A stretch of DNA of 42,289 bases from Arthrobacter sp. SO5 (GCF_020532805.1 NZ_MQTQ01000036.1:17818-60106), one strand, 5' to 3'; counted from the first letter of the stretch, positions 7,932-16,891 are shown. The notes: generated from the sequence alone by a model not told the origin. Translations and numbers: made by a program.

Positions 7932-8792
7932 ATGAATCAACCGGCAGCCATGGGCGAGTTCCTGCGCAAACGACGGGCCTCCCTGAGCCCGGGCGATGTC
8001 GGGCTGATGGACTACGGGACGCGGCGGGTGCCTGGCCTGCGGCGTGAGGAGGTGGCGATGATGGCCGGCATGAGCGTGACCTACTATGCCCGGCTGGAAC
8101 AGGGCCAGCACCTGAACGCCTCCGACGCCGTCATTAACTCCCTTTCCAGGGCGTTGGCCCTGACCGACGTCGAACGCAAGCACCTCGCGGACCTGTCCGG
8201 CATCAGGCGGCGGAACGCGAAGCCTTCCCGCAGCCGCCCGGACCATGTCCGGCCCGGGACGAAACGGCTGATCGAGAACATGCACACGGTCCCGGCGGTG
8301 GTGCTGGGCAAGCGCACTGAGGTGCTGGGCTGGAACGTCGCCGGCCACCGCCTGGTCGCCCCGCATCTGGACTTCGATTCCCCGGAAACGCCGTCACAGC
8401 GGCCGAACATGACCCGGATGCTCTTCCTGGACGACGCCACACGGGACCTGTATCCGCACTGGCGGACCGAGGCCGGCCGTGCGGTGGCCTCCCTGCGGCT
8501 CCTGTCCGGCCGGTTCGCCGACGACGCCGATCTTGCAGCGCTGGTCGGTGAGCTGACCCTCAAAAGCCCGGAGTTCGGCGTGATGTGGGCCGAACACCCG
8601 GTAGAAAACTGCATGTCCGGCAACAAGACAATGAACCATCCCGAGCTCGGCCCGCTTGACCTGGGGTTTGAGGTCCTGACCATGCCGGATGATTCCGGTC
8701 ACCGGATCCTGACCTACACGGCCGAACCCGGCAGCGCAGAGGCCCGCGCACTGGCCCGGCTCACAGACGAACGAACTGTTTTGACGCCCTGA
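7932..8792 (+). CDS. XRE-family regulator with MmyB-like ligand domain
   Basis: A 286-residue DNA-binding protein. Residues 1-80 form a helix-turn-helix domain (GEFLRKRRASLSP, RRVPGLRREEVAMMAGMSV, YYARLEQGQHLNAS). The part from about 105 onward matches MmyB-like sensor domains, with KRTEVLGWNVAGHRL, NMTRMLFLDDATRDLYPHW and a C-terminal FEVLTMPDDSGHRILTYTAEPGS. Proteins of this type usually control a divergent oxidoreductase or exporter, here the DHA2 transporter. The start at 7932 (MNQPAAMGEFL) is chosen because the longer frame reads through the operator. No strong Shine-Dalgarno is visible. It probably acts as a repressor relieved by a small hydrophobic ligand (inference from family). Confidence 0.85.
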   Translation: MNQPAAMGEFLRKRRASLSPGDVGLMDYGTRRVPGLRREEVAMMAGMSVTYYARLEQGQHLNASDAVINSLSRALALTDVERKHLADLSGIRRRNAKPSRSRPDHVRPGTKRLIENMHTVPAVVLGKRTEVLGWNVAGHRLVAPHLDFDSPETPSQRPNMTRMLFLDDATRDLYPHWRTEAGRAVASLRLLSGRFADDADLAALVGELTLKSPEFGVMWAEHPVENCMSGNKTMNHPELGPLDLGFEVLTMPDDSGHRILTYTAEPGSAEARALARLTDERTVLTP

Positions 8793-8949
8793 TCAAAAGA
8801 AGCTCGCTTCGCGAGTATGCGGACCGATTCGCTTCCAAGTGCTCTCGGGAGGCATTTTCGATGAAGGCCGTTGTCTGTTCCAGTGTGTTCGGACCCGAAA
8901 GAGCCGGCACTTACGTGTTGGCTCGTTCTGTTGCAGGTCCGAGGGTGCC

Positions 8950-9918
8950 TTAGTCTGCGAGGAAACGTGTCAGCGTGTGGGCTGTATCCACAGCGAGAAG
9001 TGCATGGGCCGGGCCCAAGCCGGCTGGGTGTTTAGCTTTCCCATGACCTGACCCCACCTTGTTTCGGAGTTCACCCAGGTTCTGCACCAATGAGACTTGG
9101 CTGCTGATGAGTTTGATCAGCGCTCCGTCTGTCGACCCGAGAGCCTTGTCGATGCTCTGGTCTGCGAGGTGGGGCCGCAAAACTTTCCACCAGTCGCTCA
9201 GATCCGGCGCGGCTTTTGTAGGGGCAACGCCGTGTGTCGCGGAAAGGGCTTTGAAGGCTGCCTCAACAATTTCCTTCGCAGAGCCTATTGCGCTTGAGAT
9301 CTCAGCTCGCGTCCGCCGAGTTCGCATGTGTCGAAGGTGACCGTCGATGACCGAGTCTCCGACTAATCCACGTAGATGGGGCCACCCTCCCGGGGCATCG
9401 CGTATTGCAGGAGCAACGTCCTCATTTTCCCCGAGATCGCGAAGCGATTCCGTCAGTTCGACGATCCGCCCTCGGATGTCGGCGGTGAAGTTGGTCAGGC
9501 TACGTTCGACTGATCCCGGGTCAGCGGTGCTGGCCACCAGAGGTGGGGGAGCGCCCAGTGCCCGGTAGCTTCTGAAACGATCGTCGGTGAATATTCGCAT
9601 CGCCGCGTCATTTACGTCAGCCACCCATTTGAGGATTTTGTCGTAGACGCGGTCTTGACGTTGGTCAATAAAGATCCCGAGAGCGATGTCGTGGTCACGG
9701 CGAGCTTCTGGGCTCAAACCTGCTCGGAGCGACGTCGGAGACGACGAGTTCTGAGCCCTCATCAGCAGCTCTGCTGTAACAGCCTCCGAAGCCTCCGCCT
9801 GGCGGAGGTAATACGGGACAGCCTCGTGCAAGAAGACGAGGTGTTTGACTCCCGAGCGGACGAGTGCGCGAATCCGTTTGATCCGGTCCTCTAGGAGCCA
9901 GTCATCGTCGATGCTCAC
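8950..9918 (-). CDS. Abortive-infection-type protein with C-terminal HEPN-like motif
   Basis: A 322-residue protein whose last 40 residues carry the Abi_C signature: ELRNKVGSGHGKAKHPAG followed by GPAHALLAVDTAHTLTRFL. Within it Arg285-Asn286...His292 forms an RN-x5-H motif, the type of active-site motif found in HEPN ribonucleases. The middle region (about 130-230) is helical with no recognised domain. The N-terminus begins MSIDDDWLLEDRIKRIRALV. It is the second gene of an operon, starting 3 bp after the stop of the zinc-ribbon gene at 9922-11169. The likely role is growth arrest of infected cells by RNA cleavage (inference from family and motif). Confidence 0.75.
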   Translation of the reverse strand: MSIDDDWLLEDRIKRIRALVRSGVKHLVFLHEAVPYYLRQAEASEAVTAELLMRAQNSSSPTSLRAGLSPEARRDHDIALGIFIDQRQDRVYDKILKWVADVNDAAMRIFTDDRFRSYRALGAPPPLVASTADPGSVERSLTNFTADIRGRIVELTESLRDLGENEDVAPAIRDAPGGWPHLRGLVGDSVIDGHLRHMRTRRTRAEISSAIGSAKEIVEAAFKALSATHGVAPTKAAPDLSDWWKVLRPHLADQSIDKALGSTDGALIKLISSQVSLVQNLGELRNKVGSGHGKAKHPAGLGPAHALLAVDTAHTLTRFLAD

Positions 9919-9921
9919 GAC

Positions 9922-11169
9922 TCAGGCTCCCAAATCAGCGAAGTCCGGTGAGGAAGCCACTCGAACAGCGCGCAGGACCTGCATGAGTACCGTCAATGCT
10001 TCGAACACCCCGAAGGTCTCGCCGAGAAATTCAATGTAGCTGATCCCCTTCGGATCCTTGTCGGAGACAATCCGCCCAGATCTAAGATCGTGACGGGCAG
10101 TCGCGTGACCGATTGTGTTTCTCCTGCCGCTGTTGAGAAAAGAAGCCAAACACTCCCAACCAGGAACTTGGGCTGCATAGGCGATTTTGTGGGCGTTGGC
10201 GAGCTTGTCGAATTGTGTGAGCGTCCTGGCGGGTTTGAGGTCTGCCGGGTGATCGTCGCCAAAGTCATTGGGATCCATACGCTTTGTCCCGTTCTGCGCC
10301 GCCACGGGAATCCAGAGGCACTTACAGGCCATCTCGAACCCCTGTTGGTAGAGGTCACGCACCAAGGAGAATTCGTCACGAAATAGTACGAGCTCGTCCA
10401 GGTTGCCCGGGCTGTCAGCTGCAATGTACCTGACGAGTTTGCCCATTTCCCAGGACTCATAGTCCGAAACGAAGTGGTCAATCAGTCGAAATAGATCATG
10501 TTCAGTTTGTTGTGCCTCGCCACCACGCTTACGGATGACAGCGGTATATGCCTCGTTCCGTAGCGCTGCGACGTGCTTGCGCCCAAAGCGCTCGAACAGC
10601 TTTGCGCTGCGGTCTCCCGTGCGTCCCACGATTTCGGCTGTAGACACGCCAACCGCTTGGTAGGCGATCGTTGTTCGCTGATGAGCTGTCTGGCCCACTG
10701 ACTTCAGGCCAAACTTGGACCTGACAGTTTTGTCGAACATTTCCCAGTTCTGCTGCAAGTAGTACTCGAACGCGATACGCACGACGGGCCAAAGGCCTTC
10801 AATTGCACCATTTGCCGTACCCCGATCCTCGCCGAAGGTGAGGAGGGAGTCCTGTCCCAGGACGCTGAAAAGCGTGAGCGTAGAGAACGATCCGATGCCG
10901 CTATGCGAATCAGCGTCATACCGAGAGGGCACGAACGGATTCACGGTAACAACGCGATGCTCGGCCGGAAGGTCCGTTTCCTCGACCACATCACACGTGA
11001 AATCGACACGGTGCGCCGGCAGTTCCTGACCCGACATCCGTGCCCGGATGGGGAGATGGCAGTGCGGGCACGGCAGATAGAGCTTCGTCAACGTAGTCGG
11101 TTCTGCGCCGACCCGAGCCACGAATACATGCGAGCAACCGGGACAACGCAAATGGTAGCGAGAGATCAC
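9922..11169 (-). CDS. Zinc-ribbon protein with C-terminal HEPN-like motif
   Basis: The first gene of the two-gene operon with the Abi_C-type protein. The N-terminus holds a zinc ribbon with paired CPGC (residues 9-12) and CPHC (34-37). The central 250 residues are helix-rich and not recognised, with FEYYLQQNWEMFDKTV and a long charged helical stretch. Near the end, RRNTIGHATARH gives Arg350-Asn351-x3-His355, an RN-x3-H motif of the kind used by HEPN nucleases, followed by helical FLGETFGVFEALTVLMQVLRAV. At 415 residues it is larger than typical antitoxins, so it is not obviously a simple toxin-antitoxin partner. Two HEPN-motif proteins in one operon suggests a heteromeric RNA-targeting complex (inference). 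Confidence 0.65.
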   Translation of the reverse strand: MISRYHLRCPGCSHVFVARVGAEPTTLTKLYLPCPHCHLPIRARMSGQELPAHRVDFTCDVVEETDLPAEHRVVTVNPFVPSRYDADSHSGIGSFSTLTLFSVLGQDSLLTFGEDRGTANGAIEGLWPVVRIAFEYYLQQNWEMFDKTVRSKFGLKSVGQTAHQRTTIAYQAVGVSTAEIVGRTGDRSAKLFERFGRKHVAALRNEAYTAVIRKRGGEAQQTEHDLFRLIDHFVSDYESWEMGKLVRYIAADSPGNLDELVLFRDEFSLVRDLYQQGFEMACKCLWIPVAAQNGTKRMDPNDFGDDHPADLKPARTLTQFDKLANAHKIAYAAQVPGWECLASFLNSGRRNTIGHATARHDLRSGRIVSDKDPKGISYIEFLGETFGVFEALTVLMQVLRAVRVASSPDFADLGA

Positions 11170-11190
11170 GCTGCCACCTTAGCCTGTGAG

Positions 11191-11310
11191 CCGCGACGGC
11201 AAGAGGCGGTGGAGGCGCCTATCAGCAACGCTCAAAAACGACCGTTATCGACTTTCGCGGGGTGCAAAACTTCTCGCGGATGAGTTTTGACCTACTTTCG
11301 GTCGAAATCC
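11191..11310 (+). repeat. 120-bp direct repeat, copy A (resolvase-site-like)
   Basis: This sequence aligns without gaps over its last 80 bp (about 79% identity by hand) to 24230-24309 in the same orientation. The similarity extends upstream, with one gap, to a shared CCGCGACGG start. It contains the dyad AACGACCGTT, with arms around a 2-bp centre, and a second dyad TTTCGGTCGAAA. The length, the internal dyads and the 2-bp centres resemble res sites of serine resolvases. Confidence 0.7.
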
Positions 11311-11322
11311 GTCATTCGCATC

Positions 11323-11370
11323 TGTGACTTTCGGCGGTAAATGGCGGTCTTTTTGCGGCGCTATTTGGCG
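11323..11370 (+). repeat. Recurring TGTGACTTTCGGCG motif, copy 2
   Basis: TGTGACTTTCGGCG (11323-11336) is followed by GTAAATGGCGGTC and TTGCGGCGC. Nearly the same 40-bp sequence occurs in inverted orientation at 20221-20252, and the 14-bp core also occurs at 5106. The pair facing inward at 11.3 and 20.2 kb could be ends of an old mobile element. Confidence 0.55.
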
Positions 11371-11442
11371 CGAAGCCTCGAGTCCGTGGCTGCGGTGTCG
11401 TCATCTAAGGGACGCGTCCCATACAGACGTCGTTGATGCCTG

Positions 11443-12690
11443 TCCCACTGAGGGATCCTTGGGTTCTTGCGGTGATTGCAACACTTAGCGGATGGGTGTT
11501 GTCGTGGCGAGGTATTCGATTTACGTAAGACCGGATCTTCTGCAGCTGTTTTGGACCGGGATGCAGGCCGGTCATTTCATCACCGACGCCGTTGTGCCGA
11601 TCAATACGAGCAGACGGACCGGACGCCGGGTCCTGGCCGAGGCCGGGGGTGTCAGGCCACGCCGCGGCCGGGATCTGAAGGGCAGGTGCCTGACCTTCGC
11701 CCAGCGTGAAGAGATCGCAATACTGCGCGCCCAGGGATACTCGCTGCGCCGGATCGGGGCCGTGATCGGCCGGTCGGCCTCGACGGTGTCCCGGGAGCTG
11801 CGGCGCAATTCGGTGGCCGGGTTGCCTTACCGGGCAACGTCGGCTCACGTTCTGGCGTATGAGCGGGCTCCGCGGCCGAAACCGGCGAAACTGCACACGA
11901 ACACGGTGCTGCGTGTGAAGGTGGAAGAGGACCTGAAAAAGAAGTACTCGCCGGAGCAGATAGCAGGACGACTCCGGGTTGACTTCCCTGATGAGCCGGA
12001 GATGCGGGTGTCACCTGAGACCATTTACCAGTCCCTTTACGTGCAGTCCCGCGGAGCGCTCAACCGTGATCTGGCCGCGTGTTTACGCACCGGACGTGCA
12101 CTCAGGCAGCCCTGCAGGAAAGCCGGCCAGCGGAAGAACCGGATCCTCGGGATGATCAATATTTCCGAACGTCCTCCCGAGGTTCAGGACCGGGCCGTGT
12201 CGGGGCATTGGGAAGGGGACTTAATCATCGGTAAAGGGAATCAGTCCGCGATCGGGACGCTGGTCGAGCGGACCACCAATTACACGATGCTCGTGCACCT
12301 GCCAGACGGGTACAAGGCCGAACAGATGCGTGATGCGCTGGCCGCGAAGATCAAGACGCTCCCCGAGGCGCTGCGGCATTCCCTCACCTGGGACCAGGGC
12401 ATCGAAATGCAGGACTGGAAAACCGTGAAGATCGACACCGGCATCGAGATCTACTTCTGCGACCCGCACTCACCCTGGCAGCGAGGCATCAACGAAAACA
12501 CGAATGGCCTGCTGCGCCAGTACTTCCGAAAGGCACCGACCTGAGCATCCACAGCGCCGAAGACCTCGACTGGGTCGCTCAGGAACTCAACGACCGGCCA
12601 CGCAAAAGACTAGAGTTCAGAAAACCGATCGAACTGATCGAAGGACTCCTGTTGCAATGACCGCCTGAATCCGCCGATCCCTCAGCGGGA
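11443..12690 (+). mobile_element. IS30-family insertion sequence
   Basis: The element is delimited by imperfect inverted repeats of about 45 bp. The left end reads TCCCACTGAGGGATC and later GATTGCAACA. The right end (reverse complement) reads TCCCGCTGAGGGATC and later CATTGCAACA. It encloses one transposase gene. No clear target duplication is visible. It sits directly upstream of the kinase gene at 12738 and so could have replaced that gene's native promoter. Confidence 0.8.
11492..12660 (+). pseudogene. IS30-family transposase, frameshifted near its C-terminus
   Basis: The N-terminal HTH (FAQREEIAILRAQGYSLRRI, GRSASTVSRELRRN) and the DDE core are present: GHWEGDLIIGK (first Asp), LTWDQGIEM (second Asp), and HSPWQRGINENTNGLLRQYF (Glu in NEN). 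The open frame stops at 12544 after QYFRKAPT. Supplying one C near 12528 restores FPKGTDLSIHSAEDLDWVAQ and the usual C-terminus NDRPRKRLEFRKP, ending at 12660. One base appears to be missing, so the copy is probably inactive, unless the loss is a sequencing error. Confidence 0.85.
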
Positions 12691-12737
12691 ATCATGTCGG
12701 CTCGGCTGGCCTGTTGGCACGCAGTAGTGTTCTTCGG

Positions 12738-13487
12738 GTGAATGAGGAAGCTGAAATACTTTCCGGCGGCAACGCTTCCGAGAGTGTCGTTCGTATTGGC
12801 AATACGGTCCGCAAACCGTGGCTGGAAAACTCTGCCGCTGTCCAGAAGTACCTGAAAGCCCTCCAAGCAGCTGGCCTCGACGTTCCCAAACCCCTCGGCA
12901 AGGATCACGCTGGGCGGTATGTCACCGAGTACGTCGAGGGTGTGTCTGCGCTGGACCAGTTGCCACTAGGACAGCATGACCTCCTGCGGGTCGGCCGTTT
13001 GATTCGTCAGATTCACGATGCCAGCGAAGGATTTGAACTCCCGGACACGACCGGATGGAACGTTTTGCTTCCCGCCGAGAATCCGAACCTCATGTGCCAC
13101 AACGACCTCGCTCCATGGAACCTCATTGTGGGTGAACGGTGGGTGTTCATCGATTGGGACGCTGCGGGCCCGCGCACGCGCCTCTGGGACCTGGCATATG
13201 CAGCGCAGTCCTTTGGGATGCTCTTTGAAGGCCAACCGGTTCCAGAGGCAGCTGCCAGGCTCCGCGCCGTTATTGACGGTTATGGGGCTGACGAGATCAT
13301 ACGCGAAGCGTTGCCCGAGGCCCTGGGAAAGAGGACGGCGGCCATGCACGAGCTGCTGAAGTCCTCACATGAAACCGGATTCCAGCCTTGGGCCGACATG
13401 TACGTCAACGGACACGGTGCGCACTGGCGCACTGCGGCTGACTATGTCGTACGCAATCAGTACGCCTGGAAACAGGCCCTGACCTAA
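12738..13487 (+). CDS. Aminoglycoside phosphotransferase-like kinase (second copy)
   Basis: A paralogue of the kinase at 5162-5920, colinear along the whole length. It shows EEAEILSGGNASESVVRIG at the N-terminus, the catalytic loop CHNDLAPWNLIVG and the metal site FIDWDAAGPRTRLWDLAYAAQ. GTG at 12738 is preferred because it aligns with the paralogue's start; an ATG at 12714 is also in frame but would begin just outside the IS30 end. It heads a + strand pair with the tautomerase at 13552 and converges on the GNAT/MFS genes. The substrate is unknown. The neighbouring exporter and acetyltransferase fit a resistance-type locus (inference). Confidence 0.8.
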   Translation: MNEEAEILSGGNASESVVRIGNTVRKPWLENSAAVQKYLKALQAAGLDVPKPLGKDHAGRYVTEYVEGVSALDQLPLGQHDLLRVGRLIRQIHDASEGFELPDTTGWNVLLPAENPNLMCHNDLAPWNLIVGERWVFIDWDAAGPRTRLWDLAYAAQSFGMLFEGQPVPEAAARLRAVIDGYGADEIIREALPEALGKRTAAMHELLKSSHETGFQPWADMYVNGHGAHWRTAADYVVRNQYAWKQALT

Positions 13488-13551
13488 GCTGGGGCCGGCC
13501 TCCCGTTACGGCGTCCGTCCATTCCTCTCAAGAGGATGCCACAATCTGTGA

Positions 13552-13755
13552 ATGCCCCTCATTCAAGTTCTCAATGCCTCCCCCTCATCCACGGAAAAGA
13601 AGCGGCAGCTGCTGGCTGCGCTGACGGCCACTTACGCTGAGGTCATGGAAATTCGTCCTGACACGATCCGGGTGACCTTGCAGGAGCTCCCGCGCGAGAA
13701 CTGGTCTGTCGCCGGCATCACCTTGGCGGAGTCTGGACAGGACGAATCCATCTGA
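13552..13755 (+). CDS. 4-oxalocrotonate tautomerase family protein
   Basis: A 67-residue protein with the catalytic proline right after the initiator Met (MPLIQVLNASPSSTEKKRQLL), the usual 4-OT length, and the TIRVTLQELPRENWSVAG segment that contributes the conserved Arg and aromatic residue of the active site. Members form hexamers and catalyse keto-enol tautomerisation of small acids. The gene follows the kinase by 64 bp on the same strand. Its substrate and link to the neighbouring genes are unknown. Confidence 0.85.
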   Translation: MPLIQVLNASPSSTEKKRQLLAALTATYAEVMEIRPDTIRVTLQELPRENWSVAGITLAESGQDESI

Positions 13756-13830
13756 ACTGACGCCGCAGCTTGGGGGACCCGCTGCTCCGACTGAGTTTTG
13801 GACCACCGCAGTAAACCGTTCGAGGATCGT

Positions 13831-14400
13831 CTACCGGACTGTGCTCTCCCGGATTGCGGCGTAGAGGAACATGTCGCAACGCTTTCCGGCGATCTCCTGG
13901 TGACTGCGAAGCAGTCCCTCGCGTTCGTAGCCGGCACGTTCGGCGGTGCGGATAGAAGCTGCGTTCCACGGCTCGATATACAACTCGACACGGTGCAGAT
14001 GCGGAATCGTCCAGGCAAAGGCAGTGAGGGCGCACAGCGCATCGGATGCAATTCTGTGGCCTCTCTCGTTTGGGGCAACGGCATATCCAACCTGAGCGCG
14101 ACCTGTGTCCAGCTCCCTGATCCAGAGTCCGATGTTCCCCACGGAGCGATCAGTTTCAAGGTCGGCTATCGAGAAGGAGAATCCCGTCCCTTCGACGTGG
14201 CGCTGCCGCTGCCGCTCAATCCACGCCAGGGCTTCTTCATGAGTGGCATGCGGTGGGAGGCTTCCCACCGTGGGGACATACCGATCTTGGGAAAGGTCCA
14301 TCGCCATCGCCGCGTCCAGATCCGTGAACCTGCGCAGCCGGATACGGCCATGCTCCGGATCGGAACACGGCCAGGGCGGAATGTCACCGCTCATGCTCAT
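13831..14400 (-). CDS. GNAT acetyltransferase, RimJ/RimL type
   Basis: A 189-residue N-acetyltransferase. The N-terminus RIRLRRFTDLDAAMAMDLS is the typical first strand and helix. The acetyl-CoA binding region is VGYAVAPNERGHRIASDALCALTAFAW (motif A), followed by HRVELYIEPWNAASIRTAERAGYEREGLLRS (motif B). The start at 14400 (MSMSGDIPPW) is chosen because upstream codons in this frame are antisense to the MFS gene. It lies 35 bp downstream of that MFS gene on the same strand and is probably co-transcribed with it. Such enzymes modify proteins, drugs or small amines. Confidence 0.85.
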   Translation of the reverse strand: MSMSGDIPPWPCSDPEHGRIRLRRFTDLDAAMAMDLSQDRYVPTVGSLPPHATHEEALAWIERQRQRHVEGTGFSFSIADLETDRSVGNIGLWIRELDTGRAQVGYAVAPNERGHRIASDALCALTAFAWTIPHLHRVELYIEPWNAASIRTAERAGYEREGLLRSHQEIAGKRCDMFLYAAIRESTVR

Positions 14401-14435
14401 ATCCCTAATTTTGCATTGGGCACCAAAGTAAGTAG

Positions 14436-15638
14436 TCACTGAATTGATTTCCTGAGTAGGCCAATTACAGGGAAGGCGAGAAGAACGAGGAGGGCATTTA
14501 GCCCCCAGGGAGCCCAGGGCGCGAGGGGAAGGAGTCCTGCGAAGAGCGGAGCGGTGAGGGCGGCGGCGGTGAACGAGTACTGGAAAAGCGAAAAATAGGC
14601 GCCCTTCTGTTCTGGCGGTGCGATCTCGGTCAGTAAGGAGAATGCTCTGGGGCCGCCGATCAGGCTTCCTCCTGCTAGCAGCACGGTCGCACCGATAAGT
14701 GCTGCGGGCCGGTACTCGGAGGGAAAGGCCACAAGCAGCGCCATCGCGATTCCCCATCCTGCCTGGATGCCCGCTGCGAGAGCCAGGTTCGTGGTCCGGC
14801 TGAAGCGCTTGGTTTGGGCCACGGCCCAGGTTCCGGCGACCGCACCGAGCCCTGTGTTGACCGCGATCGACGCCCCCACGGCCCATCCGGAGACACCGAG
14901 GATGCCATCGGCGTACGGAGGCATCACGACCAGGAACAAGTCAACGCTGAGGAACAGCAAGAATGCGGTTGTTCCAAGGAGAAGGAATGTCTTATTGCGC
15001 AGAGGAGCCCAGACGCTGGCCGGCGGGATCTCCCGATCGGTGGCCACCGGCCGCGCCGAAGGCACCGCAACCGCGAGGGTCGCCGATGCCGCAACGAAGG
15101 TGATTGCATTCAATGCGACACAGGCAACCACACCCACGTTGCCCGGAATTCCCAAGAGCAGACCCCCTGCTAGGCCACCGACGCCGAACGCTGCGGTCCT
15201 GACCATGTTCACGGTCGCGAAGGCCCGGTCATGGTCCCCATCCTGCGCCGCGGCGGAGGTCATCGCCCCGAGCGCGGAGTAAAAGACCTGCACCCCGGCA
15301 GCGGTCAAGGCGGCCGCCACGACCGCAAGTGGGACGTCCCGCGCCGCGAGGTAGGCAAGCATGCCTGTGGCCTGAAGGACCTGGGACGTCACGACGACGC
15401 GCTTAGGCCCCCAACTGTCGACAAGACGCGCAACGGCAGCTGGAGCGAAGGTTCCCGCCACAGTTCCTACGGCTAACACGACGCCGGCAGTGCTCAGCGG
15501 GATCCCCACAACCTGCTCGAGGTACACGAGGGTTAGGGGAAGAAAGAGACCCGAACCGAAGTTGTCCACGCCGAGGCCGACCAGCATTGCCCGGAACCCC
15601 AACCGTCCACGACGCTCAGCGCTAGTAATTTGCACCAT
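14436..15638 (-). CDS. MFS transporter (12 helices)
   Basis: A 400-residue major facilitator transporter with about twelve hydrophobic segments. The N-terminal half contains GLGVDNFGSGLFLPLTLVYL and a motif-A-like RLVDSWGPKRVVV loop. The C-terminal half ends AAALTAPLFAGLLPLAPWAP and LLALLAF-type helices. It resembles exporters for toxic compounds found beside modifying enzymes, but the substrate cannot be read from sequence. It probably forms an operon with the GNAT gene downstream. A short remnant of a related transporter lies at 4983-5075. Confidence 0.85.
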   Translation of the reverse strand: MVQITSAERRGRLGFRAMLVGLGVDNFGSGLFLPLTLVYLEQVVGIPLSTAGVVLAVGTVAGTFAPAAVARLVDSWGPKRVVVTSQVLQATGMLAYLAARDVPLAVVAAALTAAGVQVFYSALGAMTSAAAQDGDHDRAFATVNMVRTAAFGVGGLAGGLLLGIPGNVGVVACVALNAITFVAASATLAVAVPSARPVATDREIPPASVWAPLRNKTFLLLGTTAFLLFLSVDLFLVVMPPYADGILGVSGWAVGASIAVNTGLGAVAGTWAVAQTKRFSRTTNLALAAGIQAGWGIAMALLVAFPSEYRPAALIGATVLLAGGSLIGGPRAFSLLTEIAPPEQKGAYFSLFQYSFTAAALTAPLFAGLLPLAPWAPWGLNALLVLLAFPVIGLLRKSIQ

Positions 15639-15810
15639 CGGGTCACTCTTGCACCCGCCGGATGGAGAATCCAGTCAACTTTCTGCCGGGCGTTAACCGT
15701 CTTGACGACAGTCTTGGTCGCGGCCGCATTCATGCCCGCGGGAACTGTCATCACGTCGACCGCTGTGGAAACAGCCGTCTCTGACGCCGCCCCTTAACCC
15801 CAGATCAGGG
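15639..15810. other. Intergenic DNA with a possible 3' gene remnant
   Basis: On the + strand one frame reads TVLTTVLVAAAFMPAGTV then ITSTAVETAVSDAAP and a TAA at about 15797, just before a strong terminator. This could be the tail of a lost membrane or exported protein whose terminator survives. No start or upstream body is present, so it is only a suggestion. Nothing else is visible here. Confidence 0.25.
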
Positions 15811-15844
15811 AGAAGACCGGCACTAACGTGCCGGTCTTCTTCTT
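15811..15844 (+). terminator. Strong intrinsic terminator
   Basis: A 13-bp perfect stem, AGAAGACCGGCAC / GTGCCGGTCTTCT, with a TAAC loop, followed by TCTT. The stem is GC-rich at its top and A/T-rich at its base, so it could work in both directions. No intact gene ends immediately before it. Confidence 0.8.
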
Positions 15845-16088
15845 GTCCCCAAGCTTCCATAGGGGAAAATATCTCTGCACCCAGGTTCCTGGACTGAATA
15901 GGGGCCTCATCTGACTATGTCAACCTTTTTTGGCCCCAGCATGACGGTTATTTCTGGCCCCACTGAGGAACTTTGGTTGCTCTGGTCCCGCGGGTGCCCT
16001 GCGGTCATGGATCCTTCATTTACCACTGCATAGACTGTGGCGCCGTCCTGTACTTTCCGCCCGCGACGCGCCGGCGTAGCGTGAGGGC

Positions 16089-16700
16089 ATGGTGGAGCAG
16101 ACGCGGTGCCATCCGCTCGGACTGGTTCCTTTGATCCTGCTGCTGGCTGGATGCGCCGGCGGCGGCACTCCGGCGCCGGATCCTGCGAGCGACTCCCCGC
16201 CTTCGTCGTCCACGGCCCCAACCTCCGTCGCGGCACTTCCTCCGCCTGCCGGGCATTACGAGGCGGGATGCCTGCAGGGCCAGACCGACGCTGCGGGGTT
16301 CAGCCCGACCGGCGGAAGGCACTTCAACGTCGACCCGCTGTTCATCAGGGACAACTACTCCCAGACCGGCGATGTCACACCTCAGCCTATGAACGGCGTT
16401 CAATGGATGAAGGATCCGTACTGGCTGCGCGCCGGGCAGACGGTCACCGTCACCGTGGCGTCGGAGCAGCAGACGACCGTGGGACTCGTGGCCCAGTACG
16501 GGGCGACAGAGGGCAACACATCCGTGACCTTCACGGCGTGCCCGGAGGAGAAAACCCCCTACACCTGGTGGCCGGGCGGCTTCCTGGTCCACGGAACGGA
16601 GACCAGATGCATCAGGCTGAGCGTGGAGGTGGCGGGGACTCAGGGGGCCAGAAGGCCTGTCATCCCCGTCGGTTCCGCCCCGTGCCCCACGTCCTGGTGA
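16089..16700 (+). CDS. Secreted lipoprotein of unknown function
   Basis: A 203-residue protein with a lipoprotein signal: VEQTRCHPLGLVPLILLLAGCAGGG has a basic start, a hydrophobic core and an LAGC lipobox (acylated Cys22). A Pro/Ser/Thr-rich linker follows (about 25-50), then a folded domain of mostly beta character with QTVTVTVASEQQTTVGLV and a pair of further cysteines (GCLQGQ, TACPEE, TRCIRL, APCPTSW). No enzyme motif is recognised. It lies inside the terminal repeats of the IS21-family element and reads opposite to istAB, so it may be a passenger gene. Confidence 0.75.
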   Translation: MVEQTRCHPLGLVPLILLLAGCAGGGTPAPDPASDSPPSSSTAPTSVAALPPPAGHYEAGCLQGQTDAAGFSPTGGRHFNVDPLFIRDNYSQTGDVTPQPMNGVQWMKDPYWLRAGQTVTVTVASEQQTTVGLVAQYGATEGNTSVTFTACPEEKTPYTWWPGGFLVHGTETRCIRLSVEVAGTQGARRPVIPVGSAPCPTSW

Positions 16701-16891
16701 GGGTCTGAAGGATTCCGTCAGACTGTCGCGCCCTGACCCAAGTCAGCGGGGTGGGGTCAGCTCCATGCCACGGAACGATGCTTATCTCGCATAGACCAGA
16801 AATCCGTGGTCGTAGCTCACGGCGCGCCAAACCTCATCTGCTCCGCCCACCAAGAGAGCGGAGACACCGGCAACCAGCCTAGGTCCAGCGA
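16701..16891. other. Gap between the lipoprotein gene and istB
   Basis: I see no gene here. There is no second IS21-type terminal repeat downstream of istB that would close a smaller element, which supports placing the left end of the element beyond the lipoprotein gene. Confidence 0.5.
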
